A DNA stretch of 64,000 bases from JAMXLJ01 sp036558745 (GTDB lineage Bacteria; Actinomycetota; Acidimicrobiia; IMCC26256; JAMXLJ01), in assembly GCA_036558745.1 (NCBI GenBank), contig DATBEZ010000027.1:1-64000 (forward strand), in the 5' to 3' direction. The notes below the pieces were generated by a model. That model did no database searches. It worked only from the letters and a program-made list of their open reading frames with translations, and had not been told where the DNA came from. The position numbers were made by a program, and so were the translations under genes. Below, piece after piece: positions 46,360 through 55,162 of the stretch (positions are counted from its first letter, which is position 1; every line of letters begins with the position of its first letter).

Positions 46360-47030
46360 GCGAGGAGGCCGCGCTCCGGGTCCTCGTCGTCGAGGACGAC
46401 GTGCCGACGCGGATCGGCATCCGCACGATCCTCGACGCGGAGCCCGACATCGCCGTCATCGGTGAGGCCGACAACGGGATCGACGCGTGCCGTCTCGCGC
46501 TCGAGAGCGAACCGGACGTCGTCCTCATGGACGTGCAGATGCAGCAGCTCGACGGCATCGGTGCGACCCGTCGCATCACCGAGGAAGCGCGCGACGACGC
46601 ACGGCCGCGCGTCATCGTGCTGACCACCTTCGACTACGACGAGTACGTCTACGGTGCGCTCCGCGCCGGTGCGAGCGGGTTCCTCCTGAAGCGGACGCCG
46701 GCCGAGGAGCTCGTCGACGCGGTGCGCGTCGTTGCCAACGGCGAGGCGCTGCTGAGCCCCGAGCTGACCCGCCGGCTCGTCGCGGGCTTCTCGCGTCGCG
46801 AGGCGGGCGAGCGGTCCACGGTGATCGACAGCCTCACCGACCGCGAGCGCGAGGTGCTGCTCCTCATCGCTCGTGGTCTCTCGAACCGGGACATCGCGCG
46901 CTGGCTCATGGTGAGCGTCGAGACGGTGAAGACCCACGCGAAGCGCATCTTCATGAAGCTCGGTGTGCGCGACCGCGCGCAGGCTGTGGTGATGGCGTAC
47001 GAATCAGGACTGGTCGTCCCGAGCACCTGA
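46356..47030 (+). CDS. NarL/FixJ-type response regulator
   Basis: The 224-aa regulator has a complete receiver domain (acidic pair D14-D15, phospho-acceptor D59 in VLMDVQM, switch lysine in GFLLKRTPAEEL) and a LuxR helix-turn-helix (about 155-215; LTDREREVLLLIARGLSNRDIA, partly shown). It overlaps the kinase stop (GTGA) and is surely its partner. Its targets are unknown; the next gene is a MalT-like regulator. Confidence 0.94.
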   Translation: MSEEAALRVLVVEDDVPTRIGIRTILDAEPDIAVIGEADNGIDACRLALESEPDVVLMDVQMQQLDGIGATRRITEEARDDARPRVIVLTTFDYDEYVYGALRAGASGFLLKRTPAEELVDAVRVVANGEALLSPELTRRLVAGFSRREAGERSTVIDSLTDREREVLLLIARGLSNRDIARWLMVSVETVKTHAKRIFMKLGVRDRAQAVVMAYESGLVVPST

Positions 47031-47121
47031 CGGAATGCAGCCGATACACCATTCGCAATGACGGTGTGTCACCGCGATGAATCACTCTCCGGGGTGATGA
47101 TTCCGCTGCCGCGCGACGCCC

Positions 47122-49806
47122 ATGCTCTTGAACGGTGTTCCATGTCGTTCGAAGCTCGAGCGGCCGGTGAGCCCGGGGGAGCAAGCACGCGGCGACGCGC
47201 GCAGCGCGGGATCCGGTCAAGTCGGCAGCGCACAACATGACGTCGTCGAGGGGAGGATCACCCCGCCGCGCCCGCGTCGACTCGTCAGCCGGCCGCGCCT
47301 CAGTGCGCTCCTGTCGGGAGCGACACGCGCGCGTCTGACGCTCGTGACCGGTCCGGCGGGAACCGGGAAGACCACCGCAGTGAGCGACTGGGTCGAGCAG
47401 CTCGGGTGCCCGGTCGCGTGGCTCACGGTCCATCCCGACGACAACGACCCCCAAACGTTCCGACGCGACGTGATGTCCGCCCTCGAACGTGCGGCCCCCC
47501 CGCGCGCGACGGCTGCTGACGAGGTCGTGCCGCTCTCCACCGGCGACCTCGTCGCGGCCGTCGCTGCGCGTCTGGGCGCGTCCGAAGGACATGTCGTGCT
47601 CGTGCTCGACGACCTCCACGTCGTGCGGAACCGTGCCGTGGCACGACAGCTCGAGGCGCTCGTCGAACGCCAGCTGCCCGGGCTGTCGATCGTGGTCGTG
47701 ACGCGCAGCGATCCGCAGCTTCCACTGGCGCGCTGGCGCGTGCGTGACTCGGTGTGCGAGATCCGACACCGCGAGCTCGGCTTCACGGTCGACGAGGCGC
47801 GCTCGTATCTGGCGGGGTTTCCCGAGCTGGAGCTCGACGACGCCTCGGTGCGCCTGCTGACCGAGCGCACCGAAGGATGGATCGCGGGTTTGCAGCTCGC
47901 GGCGGTCTCGCTGCGCCACGCCGACGAACCGGGCGCGTTCATCGAGCGCTTCCGCGGAACCGACCGTTACATCGCGGACTTCCTGCTCGACGAGGTGCTC
48001 GCTCATCAGACCCGGAGCGTCAGGGACTTCCTCGTCGACACGTCGGTGCTCGACCGCTTCGATCAAGGGCTGTGCAACGCCCTCACGGGACGGGATGACG
48101 CCCAGTTCCAGCTTCGCCGGCTGGAGGCTTCGAGCCTTTTCATCGTCCGGCTCGACCCGGAAGGACGCTGGTTCCGGTACCACACGCTGTTCCGTGACCT
48201 CTTGCGGTGCGAGCTCGAGCAGCGACACGCCGAACGTGCGCCGCTCCTCCACCGACGGGCCGCGGCTCGCCTCATGGAGTCGGGGGACCTCGTCGGCGGG
48301 GTCGAGCACCTCCTCGCGGCGGGCGACGCCGACGCCGCCTTCTCGGTCGTGGTCGGCGCGGGCGCCGATCCCGAGACCACGCGCCCATGGGTGCGCGAGG
48401 TGCTCGACGCGTTCCCGCCGGCCTTCGTGGCCGCGGACGCGGAGCGGATGCTCGTCGTGTCGGACATGCTCCGTGACCTCGGCCGTCTCGACGACTCGGC
48501 GATGTGGCTCGAACGGGCGGCCGCGGGGTCGACGCCCGGCGAGGCGATGGTCGGGCGCGCTGCGGTCACCTCGTCGTGGGCCAAGTGGCACCACGCCGCC
48601 GGGGACGCACACGCCGCGATCGAACGGGGCGAACCACTCCTCGACGATCTCGGGAACCGAGCCCAGCACGACGAACGCTTCCTTCGCGGTCTCGGACTCG
48701 ACCTCGCGCGCGCGTGGCTGCTCGTCGACGACGTCGGCGCGGCGCGACGCGCGATCACGGTCGAGCTGGAGGGAGACCTCCTGGATCCGGCGGGCATCGA
48801 GCTCGCGGTGCCCGCGCTGCAGGCCCGGATCGCCGCACGCGAGGGTCGGCTCCGCGTCGCGGAGGAGACGGCCGAACGTGTGCTGCGAACAGCGGACTCG
48901 TTGCACGTCGACCGTCATCCCGCGGTGCTCGACGCCCTCCTCGCCCGCGCGCGGGTCCACCGTGAACGCGACGACGCGGCAGCCGCGGCCGAGGACCTCG
49001 ACCGGCTCCTCACGCTGGCCGGTCGCCGTCGCTCGCTCCCGTACACCGTGTCGGGGCGGGCCGAGAGGGCGTTGATCGTCGCGACCGAGTCTGGTCCGGA
49101 CGCGGCGCTCGAGCAGCTCCTCGCCTTTCGAGACGCGCTCGCGTCACCACTGCCGCCCACGCTCGCTCACGTCCTCGACGTCGTCGAGGCCGGACTGTCG
49201 ATCCGCGCCGGCGAGCTGGAGCGCGCCGCGCACATCGCGACGAGGTCGCAGCCCGGCCTGGACCGCGAGCTCCTCCTGGCCGCGGTCGAGTACCGGGCGG
49301 GCACGCACGCTCTCGCGCGAGATCGGCTGCGCAACGTGGGGGCCGTGCACCTGTCGGATCGGATCCGGGTGCAGCTGATGATCGGCGTGTGCTCCGACGA
49401 TGCGGACGAGCTCGCGCACCGGGTGCGGGCCGCGGTTCGTCTCGCGGCGCCGGAGGGCTTCCGACGCGTCTTCGCCGACCTGGCCGATCCCGGTGTCGCG
49501 CGGGCCCTGCGCTCCCTCGCGACGTCGGCCGAGGCCGCCGCGCACACCACCCGGCTCGTCGACCGTTTTCCCTGGTGGTCGCCCGTGACGACCGACGTCG
49601 CGATGGTCGAGCCGTTGAGCGAGCGCGAGCAGCTCGTCGTCCGCTACCTCCCGACGGAGCTCAGCCACCCGGAGATCGCGTCCGAGCTCGTGATCTCGAT
49701 CAACACGCTCAAGACCCACATCCGCAACGTGTACCGCAAGCTCGGTGTCAACACCCGCGCCGACGCGGTGCGCGAGGCGCGTCGCTTGCGGCTCCTGCGG
49801 CCCTGA
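47122..49806 (+). CDS. MalT-like LuxR-family ATPase regulator
   Basis: The frame from ATG 47122 is 894 aa. Residues about 70-300 form a STAND-type NTPase (Walker A GPAGTGKTT, Walker B VVLVLDDLHV, sensor VVVTRSDPQLPLARWRV). About 380-800 are helical, TPR-like repeats. The C-terminus (about 830-890) is a LuxR helix-turn-helix (LSEREQLVVRYLPTELSHPEIA and NTLKTHIRNVYRKLGV). This is the MalT architecture, in which an inducer and ATP promote oligomerisation. The exact start is unsure: GTG 47167 is another choice. The 91-nt gap upstream is AT-richer and has GGAATC/GATTCC repeats. Confidence 0.88.
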   Translation: MLLNGVPCRSKLERPVSPGEQARGDARSAGSGQVGSAQHDVVEGRITPPRPRRLVSRPRLSALLSGATRARLTLVTGPAGTGKTTAVSDWVEQLGCPVAWLTVHPDDNDPQTFRRDVMSALERAAPPRATAADEVVPLSTGDLVAAVAARLGASEGHVVLVLDDLHVVRNRAVARQLEALVERQLPGLSIVVVTRSDPQLPLARWRVRDSVCEIRHRELGFTVDEARSYLAGFPELELDDASVRLLTERTEGWIAGLQLAAVSLRHADEPGAFIERFRGTDRYIADFLLDEVLAHQTRSVRDFLVDTSVLDRFDQGLCNALTGRDDAQFQLRRLEASSLFIVRLDPEGRWFRYHTLFRDLLRCELEQRHAERAPLLHRRAAARLMESGDLVGGVEHLLAAGDADAAFSVVVGAGADPETTRPWVREVLDAFPPAFVAADAERMLVVSDMLRDLGRLDDSAMWLERAAAGSTPGEAMVGRAAVTSSWAKWHHAAGDAHAAIERGEPLLDDLGNRAQHDERFLRGLGLDLARAWLLVDDVGAARRAITVELEGDLLDPAGIELAVPALQARIAAREGRLRVAEETAERVLRTADSLHVDRHPAVLDALLARARVHRERDDAAAAAEDLDRLLTLAGRRRSLPYTVSGRAERALIVATESGPDAALEQLLAFRDALASPLPPTLAHVLDVVEAGLSIRAGELERAAHIATRSQPGLDRELLLAAVEYRAGTHALARDRLRNVGAVHLSDRIRVQLMIGVCSDDADELAHRVRAAVRLAAPEGFRRVFADLADPGVARALRSLATSAEAAAHTTRLVDRFPWWSPVTTDVAMVEPLSEREQLVVRYLPTELSHPEIASELVISINTLKTHIRNVYRKLGVNTRADAVREARRLRLLRP

Positions 49807-49836
49807 CCCGGGCTCGCCGACGTCCTCGCCGATTTC

Positions 49837-51210
49837 CTACGCGGCCACCTCGTCGTGCGCGTGCGCGTTCCGGGTGCCTGCCGGTCCCCGCTTCGCAGCG
49901 CGCCGGACCCGAACGACGATGCCGGGCCGCAGGAGCGACGGCGGCGGCGCCTGCAGGTTCATCACGTCGACGAGGGCCTTCGCGACGACGGGGTCGTGCT
50001 GCGAGGCGACGAACACCGTGCGGATGTAGCGGTTGAGCGCGTCGGTGAGCGGCGGCTTCGGACCGGTCGTCTCCTCGAACAGGAAGTCGGCTCCGGCTGC
50101 GATCGACCACGGGATCGACACCACCTTCTTCGCGGCGCGGTAGAAGTGGGCCGCCAACGTGGCGGAGTCGGCGCCTTCGCGGTCGAGACAGCGGGCGAGC
50201 GCGCTCGTCTGCAACGCCGCCGACGTCATGCCCTGCCCGTAGATCGGGTTGAAGCTGCAGATCGAGTCGCCCAGCGCGACGAACCCCGCCGGGACCCGGT
50301 CGAGCTTCTCGAAGTGGCGCCACTGGTTGGAGGGAAGTCGGTGCGTGACGACCGGTGTCAGCGGCTCCGCGTCGCGGAGCACGCCGGCGATGTCGCCGGT
50401 CGGCAGGCTCTCGGCGAAGGCGAGGAAGCCGGCGTCGTCGGTCGGCGCGTGATCGCCGTGGAACCCGCACAGCGTGACCATCCACCGATCGCCTTCGATC
50501 GGGAACAGCACGGCCAGGCGCTTGCCCTCGGGCGGCGTCTGGATGCTGACGGCGAACGCCCAGTCGCGTTCGGGGTCGGGCTCGCGTCGCAGGAGACGGG
50601 ACGCGTAGCCCATGTCGATACGGACCTGCGAGACCTCGGGCTCGGGATAGCCGAGGCCCGCGAGCCACCGACCGGCCTGTGAGCCGCGGCCCGAGCAGTC
50701 GACGACGAAGGTCGCGTCGAGCGGGCCCGCGCCCCCCGGTCCCTCGATGTCGACGCCGACCACTCGTCCATCACGCGCAAGGAGCGAGCCGACTGCGACG
50801 CCGTCCTCGATCTCGACGTTGCCCAGCGCGCGCACACGCCGCCGCACACCGTCCTCGAGGTACGGCCGCGACAGCAACGAGCCGAACACGTCCTCACCGT
50901 GGCGGACGCGGTAGCCGCCGAACTGCCACCACCGCGCATCGGCGATCTGGCGCCCGTAGAACGCACCACCCGCGACGAGCTCTTCCATGAGACCCGGGAA
51001 GAGGTCGCGGATGACGCCCTCACCGGCGGCGAGCAGGCCGTGCGCGTGGCGGCCCTGGGGAACGCCCTTGCGCGTCGCGCTCTCGCCGGGCAACGCGTCG
51101 CGGTCGAGCACCGTGACGTTCGTGAACCGCTCCGCGAGCACCCGGGCCGTGAGCAAGCCGCCCATGCTCGCCCCGATGACGACCGCTCGACCGTCGTGAC
51201 GCCGTCCCAC
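49837..51210 (-). CDS. FAD-dependent monooxygenase/oxidoreductase
   Basis: The 457-aa flavoprotein has the Rossmann motif VVIGASMGGLLTARVLAERF near the start, a second FAD contact LGDSICSFNPIYGQGM (about residue 300) and VVDCSGRGSQAGRWL in the middle. It resembles actinobacterial flavin hydroxylases and geranylgeranyl-reductase-like oxidoreductases; substrate unknown. GTG 51210 has GGGGAGG 6 nt upstream; the adjacent GTG 51213 has only 3. It lies 62 nt after the ArsR-SRPBCC gene on the same strand. Confidence 0.85.
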   Translation of the reverse strand: MGRRHDGRAVVIGASMGGLLTARVLAERFTNVTVLDRDALPGESATRKGVPQGRHAHGLLAAGEGVIRDLFPGLMEELVAGGAFYGRQIADARWWQFGGYRVRHGEDVFGSLLSRPYLEDGVRRRVRALGNVEIEDGVAVGSLLARDGRVVGVDIEGPGGAGPLDATFVVDCSGRGSQAGRWLAGLGYPEPEVSQVRIDMGYASRLLRREPDPERDWAFAVSIQTPPEGKRLAVLFPIEGDRWMVTLCGFHGDHAPTDDAGFLAFAESLPTGDIAGVLRDAEPLTPVVTHRLPSNQWRHFEKLDRVPAGFVALGDSICSFNPIYGQGMTSAALQTSALARCLDREGADSATLAAHFYRAAKKVVSIPWSIAAGADFLFEETTGPKPPLTDALNRYIRTVFVASQHDPVVAKALVDVMNLQAPPPSLLRPGIVVRVRRAAKRGPAGTRNAHAHDEVAA

Positions 51211-51227
51211 CACAGACCTCCCCAGGT

Positions 51228-51237
51228 ACCGATCGGT
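51228..51237. promoter_or_regulatory. 10-bp palindrome before the FAD monooxygenase gene
   Basis: ACCGATCGGT is a perfect palindrome 18 nt upstream of the flavoprotein start, between it and the ArsR-SRPBCC gene. Perfect palindromes of this kind are typical operator cores, but this one is short and could occur by chance. Confidence 0.35.
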
Positions 51238-51272
51238 CGATGGTTCGCAGCGGCGGCCGCCCGCGGATCACC

Positions 51273-52043
51273 TCAGGCGCTGGAACGGCGCTTGGACCGG
51301 CGGGGTCGCCGGCCGACCGCGGCCTCGGGGTTGGACGCCGTGACGACGCCGCCCTTCAGACGGCCCAGCACGAGACCCCACGCAGCCTCCATGAACTCGG
51401 TCTGCGCGGGGGTGTCGACCAGTTGATGGACCTCCACGCGGGAGCCCGCGGGGTTGCGTGCGTGCACCCGGAGGTAGCCGGTGAAGTCGCCGCCGGGGAC
51501 GGGCACGTTGTCGTCCTCGAAGTCCCATCGCATCGCGATGAGCTCGGGCGGGCACACCACGTCGTAGGTCCCGCGCACCTCCGTCCCGAACTCCATCGTG
51601 GCCGCGAAGCGCCCGTTCTCGATCGTCACGGGCACACCGAGCCAGCGCGAGTACACCGCGGCGTCGGTGAAGGCGGCGAATGTCGTTGCCACGTCGGTGT
51701 CGACGTCGACCGCGACGACCACGGCCGACACGGCGCGCGCCTCGGAGAGGTCGCGCTCCGGGATCTGGTCCGCGATCGTCCACTTGTCGGAGCCCTCGAG
51801 CGCGCCGCGCAGTCCGACGAGGGCCTCGGGCCGTGCGCGGTAGCGGCGCGACGTCCCTGCCGCGCGCATCCGCACGAGCCCGGCCTCGCGCAGCATCGCG
51901 AGGTGCTGCGAGATCGTCGGCTTCGTCACCGAGAACGCGGCCGCGATCTCGCCCGCCGCCAGCTCCCGATCCCAGACCAGGGCGAGGATGTCGCGCCGCA
52001 CCGGTGACGAGAGCGCGGCGATCGTCGTGTTGATGTCTCCCAC
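51273..52043 (-). CDS. ArsR-type HTH fused to SRPBCC (AHSA1-like) domain
   Basis: The 256-aa protein has an N-terminal ArsR winged helix (about 1-90; SSPVRRDILALV, TKPTISQHLAMLREAGLV) and a C-terminal SRPBCC ligand-binding domain (about 110-235; AAVYSRWLGVPVTIENG, DVVCPPELIAMRWDF). The combination is known in actinobacteria, often as a repressor of a neighbouring gene. GTG 52043 has GGAGGG 6 nt upstream, preferred over an upstream frame beginning 27 nt earlier. An inverted repeat lies in its promoter region. Confidence 0.85.
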   Translation of the reverse strand: MGDINTTIAALSSPVRRDILALVWDRELAAGEIAAAFSVTKPTISQHLAMLREAGLVRMRAAGTSRRYRARPEALVGLRGALEGSDKWTIADQIPERDLSEARAVSAVVVAVDVDTDVATTFAAFTDAAVYSRWLGVPVTIENGRFAATMEFGTEVRGTYDVVCPPELIAMRWDFEDDNVPVPGGDFTGYLRVHARNPAGSRVEVHQLVDTPAQTEFMEAAWGLVLGRLKGGVVTASNPEAAVGRRPRRSKRRSSA

Positions 52044-52072
52044 GCTTGCCCTCCGACGCCACCCGACCATAT

Positions 52073-52108
52073 TGTTCGGCGTACACCTAATTTAGCGACT
52101 ACCGAACA
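52073..52108. promoter_or_regulatory. Inverted repeat between divergent ArsR-SRPBCC and DinB-like genes
   Basis: TGTTCGG (52073-52079) and CCGAACA (52102-52108) are exact 7-bp inverted arms with a 22-nt spacer in the 91-nt divergent promoter region. The spacer is AT-rich (CACCTAATTTAGC), consistent with a promoter. A likely operator for the ArsR-type protein. Confidence 0.5.
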
Positions 52109-52134
52109 TCGCTGGTGCCCAGGCAGGAGGAGCG

Positions 52135-52764
52135 ATGCCCAAGACGGACGTCTGGCCCGTGGTCCACGCCGAGCGCAAGGCGCTCGCGGCCGACCTCGGT
52201 GGGCTGCGCGACGACCAGTGGGACCAGCCGTCGCTCTGTGGCGACTGGACCGTGCGGGACGTGCTCGCGCACATGACGGCCACGGCGGAGATGAGCGGAC
52301 CGCGCTTCTTCGTCAAGATCGTGGGCTCGGGTTTCAGCCTCGCCCGGCTCCAGAACCGCGACATCGCGCGCGTCCGCGGCGCCACCCCTGCCGACACGCT
52401 CGCGGCGTTCGAGCGTCAGGTGGAGACGTCCGGCGGACCGCCCGGGCCGGCCGAGACCATGCTGGGCGAGACCATCGTGCACGCGGAGGACATCCGTCGC
52501 CCGCTCGGCATCGCGCACGTCTCCCCGCTCGAAGCGGTGGCGCGCGTCGCGGACTTCTACGCGTCATCGAATCTCGTCATCGGCGGCAAGCGCCGCGTCG
52601 CGGGCCTCGCGCTGCGGGCCACCGACACCGACTGGAGCCACGGCGACGGGCCGACGGTCTCGGGGCCGGTTCTCTCGATCGTTCTCGCGATGACGGGTCG
52701 CGCCGTCGCGCTCGACGACCTCGAAGGCGATGGCGTCGCGCAGCTCCGCGCACGCATGCCCTAG
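52135..52764 (+). CDS. Mycothiol-type DinB-like/maleylpyruvate isomerase family protein
   Basis: The 209-aa four-helix-bundle protein belongs to the MDMPI/TIGR03083-type group. SLCGDWTVRDVLAHMTA carries the first metal histidine, and GETIVHAEDIRRPLG carries a second histidine pair. Actinobacterial members bind zinc and use mycothiol. Function here unknown. ATG 52135 has AGGAGG upstream. It is followed 47 nt later by a YCII-type gene. Confidence 0.85.
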   Translation: MPKTDVWPVVHAERKALAADLGGLRDDQWDQPSLCGDWTVRDVLAHMTATAEMSGPRFFVKIVGSGFSLARLQNRDIARVRGATPADTLAAFERQVETSGGPPGPAETMLGETIVHAEDIRRPLGIAHVSPLEAVARVADFYASSNLVIGGKRRVAGLALRATDTDWSHGDGPTVSGPVLSIVLAMTGRAVALDDLEGDGVAQLRARMP

Positions 52765-52811
52765 CTCGGCCGTCCCCACACGACGCCGACGAGACCACAG
52801 GAGGATCCCCC

Positions 52812-53144
52812 GTGCCGAAGTACCTCGTGCTCTACCGAGCCGGCGTTCCCGCCGACGCCCAGATGGCCGATGTCACGCCCGAGCAGGCACAGGCCGGCAT
52901 GGCCCTCTGGATGCAGTGGGCGGAGAAGGCGGGCGACTCGATCGTCGACCTCGGATCGCCGCTCGTGCTCGCCGGCACCGTCGGTGACGGGACCGACGGT
53001 GACATGCCCATCGGTGGGTTCTCGATCCTGCAGGCCGACTCGCGCGACGCGGTCAAGGCCCTGCTCGCCGAGCACCCGCACTTCCACACGCCGGGGAAGT
53101 CCGCGATCGAGATCCACGAGTTCGCGCCCATGCCCGGCACCTGA
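52812..53144 (+). CDS. YCII-related protein
   Basis: The 110-aa ferredoxin-like-fold protein of the YCII/DGPF group has KYLVLYRAGVPAD at the start, PEQAQAGMALWMQWAEKAGD in the middle and GGFSILQADSRDAVKALLAEHP. The group has no certain function, but members often lie beside sigma factors or small enzymes. GTG 52812 has AGGAGG 8 nt upstream. It ends 13 nt before a long hairpin. Confidence 0.85.
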   Translation: MPKYLVLYRAGVPADAQMADVTPEQAQAGMALWMQWAEKAGDSIVDLGSPLVLAGTVGDGTDGDMPIGGFSILQADSRDAVKALLAEHPHFHTPGKSAIEIHEFAPMPGT

Positions 53145-53157
53145 GCCCACAATCCCG

Positions 53158-53203
53158 GGTTCCGACACGATGCGGCGCTATGACGCCGCATCGTGTCGGA
53201 ACC
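53158..53203. terminator. 20-bp perfect hairpin between convergent genes
   Basis: Positions 53158-53177 pair exactly with 53184-53203, with a 6-nt loop (CTATGA). With one bulged G the stem extends to 23 bp. The left arm follows the YCII stop. The right arm encodes the last eight residues of the minus-strand TetR, and the TetR stop (TAG) sits in the loop. A strong bidirectional terminator is likely. No T-tract. Confidence 0.75.
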
Positions 53204-53831
53204 GGGCTCTCGGGGAGAAGACGAGGTCGACCGTGCGGTCCACCGTGGCGTGCACGTCGGCGATCGTGGTCCGACCGAGCGCCCACGACCGGAGCTTGGC
53301 CGCCATGACCATGCTCGTCGTCTCCACGATCGCGGCCGCCTCCTCCGGCTCGGTGTCGACGAGCGCCGCGGTCATCGCGTCCTGGTGACGGTCTGCGAAC
53401 CGTGCGAACAGCCGGCGCGCGTTGTCGTCGTTCGAGCTCTCGAGCAGGATCTCCGCCCGCAGGAACTGCGGGCGGCGCTCGAACGCGCGGACCGCGCGGT
53501 GGAGCCGTCGACGCACGCGCGCCTCGTCGGACTCGGCGCGAGCGTCGTCGCGCTCCGACGCGAACGCGAACGTCTTCGCCCACTCGAGGAGCACGGCCGC
53601 GTACAGGTGCTCCTTCGACGTGAAGTAGCGGTACAGCGTCCCGAGCGCGACACCGGCCCGTTGCGCGACGTCGCGGATCTGGATGCGGTCGTACTCGGCG
53701 CCGTCCTCCAACAGGTCCAGCGCGGCCTCGACGATCCGGTCGCGCCGACGCCGGAGGTGCGCCGGGAGGAGCTCGGGATCAGGAACCTCGCCGTCGTTGC
53801 GGCTCTCGGCCGTCGCGGATGACCTCGCCAC
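53178..53831 (-). CDS. TetR family transcriptional regulator
   Basis: The 217-aa regulator has an N-terminal helix-turn-helix (about 28-72; IQIRDVAQRAGVALGTLYRYF) and a ligand domain. It starts at GTG 53831, 9 nt after the amidohydrolase stop, and is probably in the same transcript. The gene ends in the hairpin shared with the convergent YCII gene. The resemblance of the N-terminal region to steroid/fatty-acid TetR regulators is only general. Confidence 0.9.
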   Translation of the reverse strand: MARSSATAESRNDGEVPDPELLPAHLRRRRDRIVEAALDLLEDGAEYDRIQIRDVAQRAGVALGTLYRYFTSKEHLYAAVLLEWAKTFAFASERDDARAESDEARVRRRLHRAVRAFERRPQFLRAEILLESSNDDNARRLFARFADRHQDAMTAALVDTEPEEAAAIVETTSMVMAAKLRSWALGRTTIADVHATVDRTVDLVFSPRARFRHDAAS

Positions 53832-53840
53832 GTCGACGCC

Positions 53841-55019
53841 TCAACGCGGCCGCGGCGTGACGAGCGCCCGCGCGTTGTCGTGCATGATCTTGCGCACGTC
53901 CGCGTCCGGCAGGCCGTCGATCTCCTTCTCGAAGCTGACCGGGTCGGAGAGTCCCTCGGCGTGGGGGTAGTCGGAGCCGAACACGACACGCTCCGCGCCG
54001 ACGCGCTCGACCAGCTTCATCACGTCGTCTTCGAAGAACGGCGAGATCGACACGTGGTCGAGGAAGAGCTCGTAGGGGTCGGCCTTGAAGACGCCGGGCA
54101 CCTGGATCGCGATCGTGCGCAGCTTGCCGAGCAGCGGCGCGACCCATCCCGAACCGGTCTCGATCGTCGCGACGCGCAGGTTGGGGAAGCGCTCGAACAG
54201 CCGGTCGGCCATGAGCGAGGCCATCATGTCGTGGATGGGGCTCGCGGAGAGCAGCCGCTTCAGCGGCGGGATGCGGAACGACTCCGTCTCGCCGGTCAGA
54301 CCCCAGATCTGCTCGTAGGGCGCGTAGCTGGAGTCGCCGCCGTGGATCACGAGGGTGACGCCGGCCTCGTTCAGCCGCCCCCAGAACGCGTCGTGGGCAG
54401 GATCGCCGGGCGTGCGACGACGCGCAGAGCCGTACACCGACGCGGGACGCATCAGCACGACGCCGATGTCGCGCTCGAGCGCGTACTCGAGCTCCTCGAC
54501 CGCCCAGTCGACGTCGACCAGCGTGAAGTACGGAGCTCCGTAGATGCGCTGCTCGAAGTTGAAGCCCCAGTCCTCGTCGAGCCAGCGGTTGAACGCGCGA
54601 AACGCCGCGAGCAACGCCTCGGGGTCGCGCTCGAGCGCGGTCTCCATGCCGACCCCGAGGGTTGGGAGCATGATGCACGCTTCCAGGCCCTGCTGGTCCA
54701 TGAGCTTGAGGCGCGCGGTGCGGTCGCGGTACTCGGGCCGCTCGCCGATCGGCTCGAGCTCGCCGAACGCCTTGCGCATGTCGCCGACGCCGGCCTTGGC
54801 GCGGAAGTAGTCGGACAGCGCGCCCGGCTTCGACACGTTCTCGAACGTCGGGTTCGGGATGAAGCGGTTCACCGAGCCGCCGACGAGGAGCCGTTCCTTG
54901 CCCTCGACCGTCGCCCACTGCATCGTCCGCTTGCGCATCGACGGATCGAGGTGGCGCGTGAAGGCGTCCTTCGGCTCGTAGAAGTGGTTGTCGGCGTCGA
55001 AGACCGGGAAGTCGACCAT
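53841..55019 (-). CDS. Amidohydrolase-2 family protein
   Basis: The 392-aa TIM-barrel metal hydrolase or decarboxylase has VFDADNHFYEP (HxE-type metal ligands at the start), LVIHGGDSS and VVFGSDYPHAEG (catalytic Asp near the C-terminus). Members of this subgroup hydrolyse amides or decarboxylate aromatic acids; actinobacteria carry many near acyl-CoA genes. ATG 55019 has GAGGGGA about 6 nt upstream. Upstream lies a possible TetR site at 55094-55112. Confidence 0.88.
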   Translation of the reverse strand: MVDFPVFDADNHFYEPKDAFTRHLDPSMRKRTMQWATVEGKERLLVGGSVNRFIPNPTFENVSKPGALSDYFRAKAGVGDMRKAFGELEPIGERPEYRDRTARLKLMDQQGLEACIMLPTLGVGMETALERDPEALLAAFRAFNRWLDEDWGFNFEQRIYGAPYFTLVDVDWAVEELEYALERDIGVVLMRPASVYGSARRRTPGDPAHDAFWGRLNEAGVTLVIHGGDSSYAPYEQIWGLTGETESFRIPPLKRLLSASPIHDMMASLMADRLFERFPNLRVATIETGSGWVAPLLGKLRTIAIQVPGVFKADPYELFLDHVSISPFFEDDVMKLVERVGAERVVFGSDYPHAEGLSDPVSFEKEIDGLPDADVRKIMHDNARALVTPRPR

Positions 55020-55093
55020 CGGAGTCCCCTCGTCGCGATGTCGCGGTGTCGTGTCGTCGGCGGGCGGGCGCCTCGCCGCGGTCCCGACAGACT

Positions 55094-55112
55094 AGAACAC
55101 GATTCCAGTTCT
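55094..55112. promoter_or_regulatory. Possible TetR operator before the amidohydrolase gene
   Basis: AGAAC (55094-55098) and GTTCT (55108-55112) form inverted half-sites with a 9-nt spacer, within the 143-nt gap upstream of the amidohydrolase-TetR pair. AGAAC/GTTCT half-sites are common in TetR operators of lipid-catabolic genes in actinobacteria. The arms are short. Confidence 0.4.
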
Positions 55113-55162
55113 CGTCCAGCCCCCCGGACCAGGTCGCCTCGCGGTCGGGACGACGCGTCGGC

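Noticed and set aside
49837..53144. Natural-product gene cluster around the flavin monooxygenase
   Set aside because: No scaffold-building enzyme (PKS, NRPS, terpene synthase) is present; the small enzymes are common stand-alone families.
53158..53203. Insertion-sequence end or attachment site
   Set aside because: No transposase or integrase is nearby and the inverted repeat is a closed hairpin at a gene end, which fits a terminator better.
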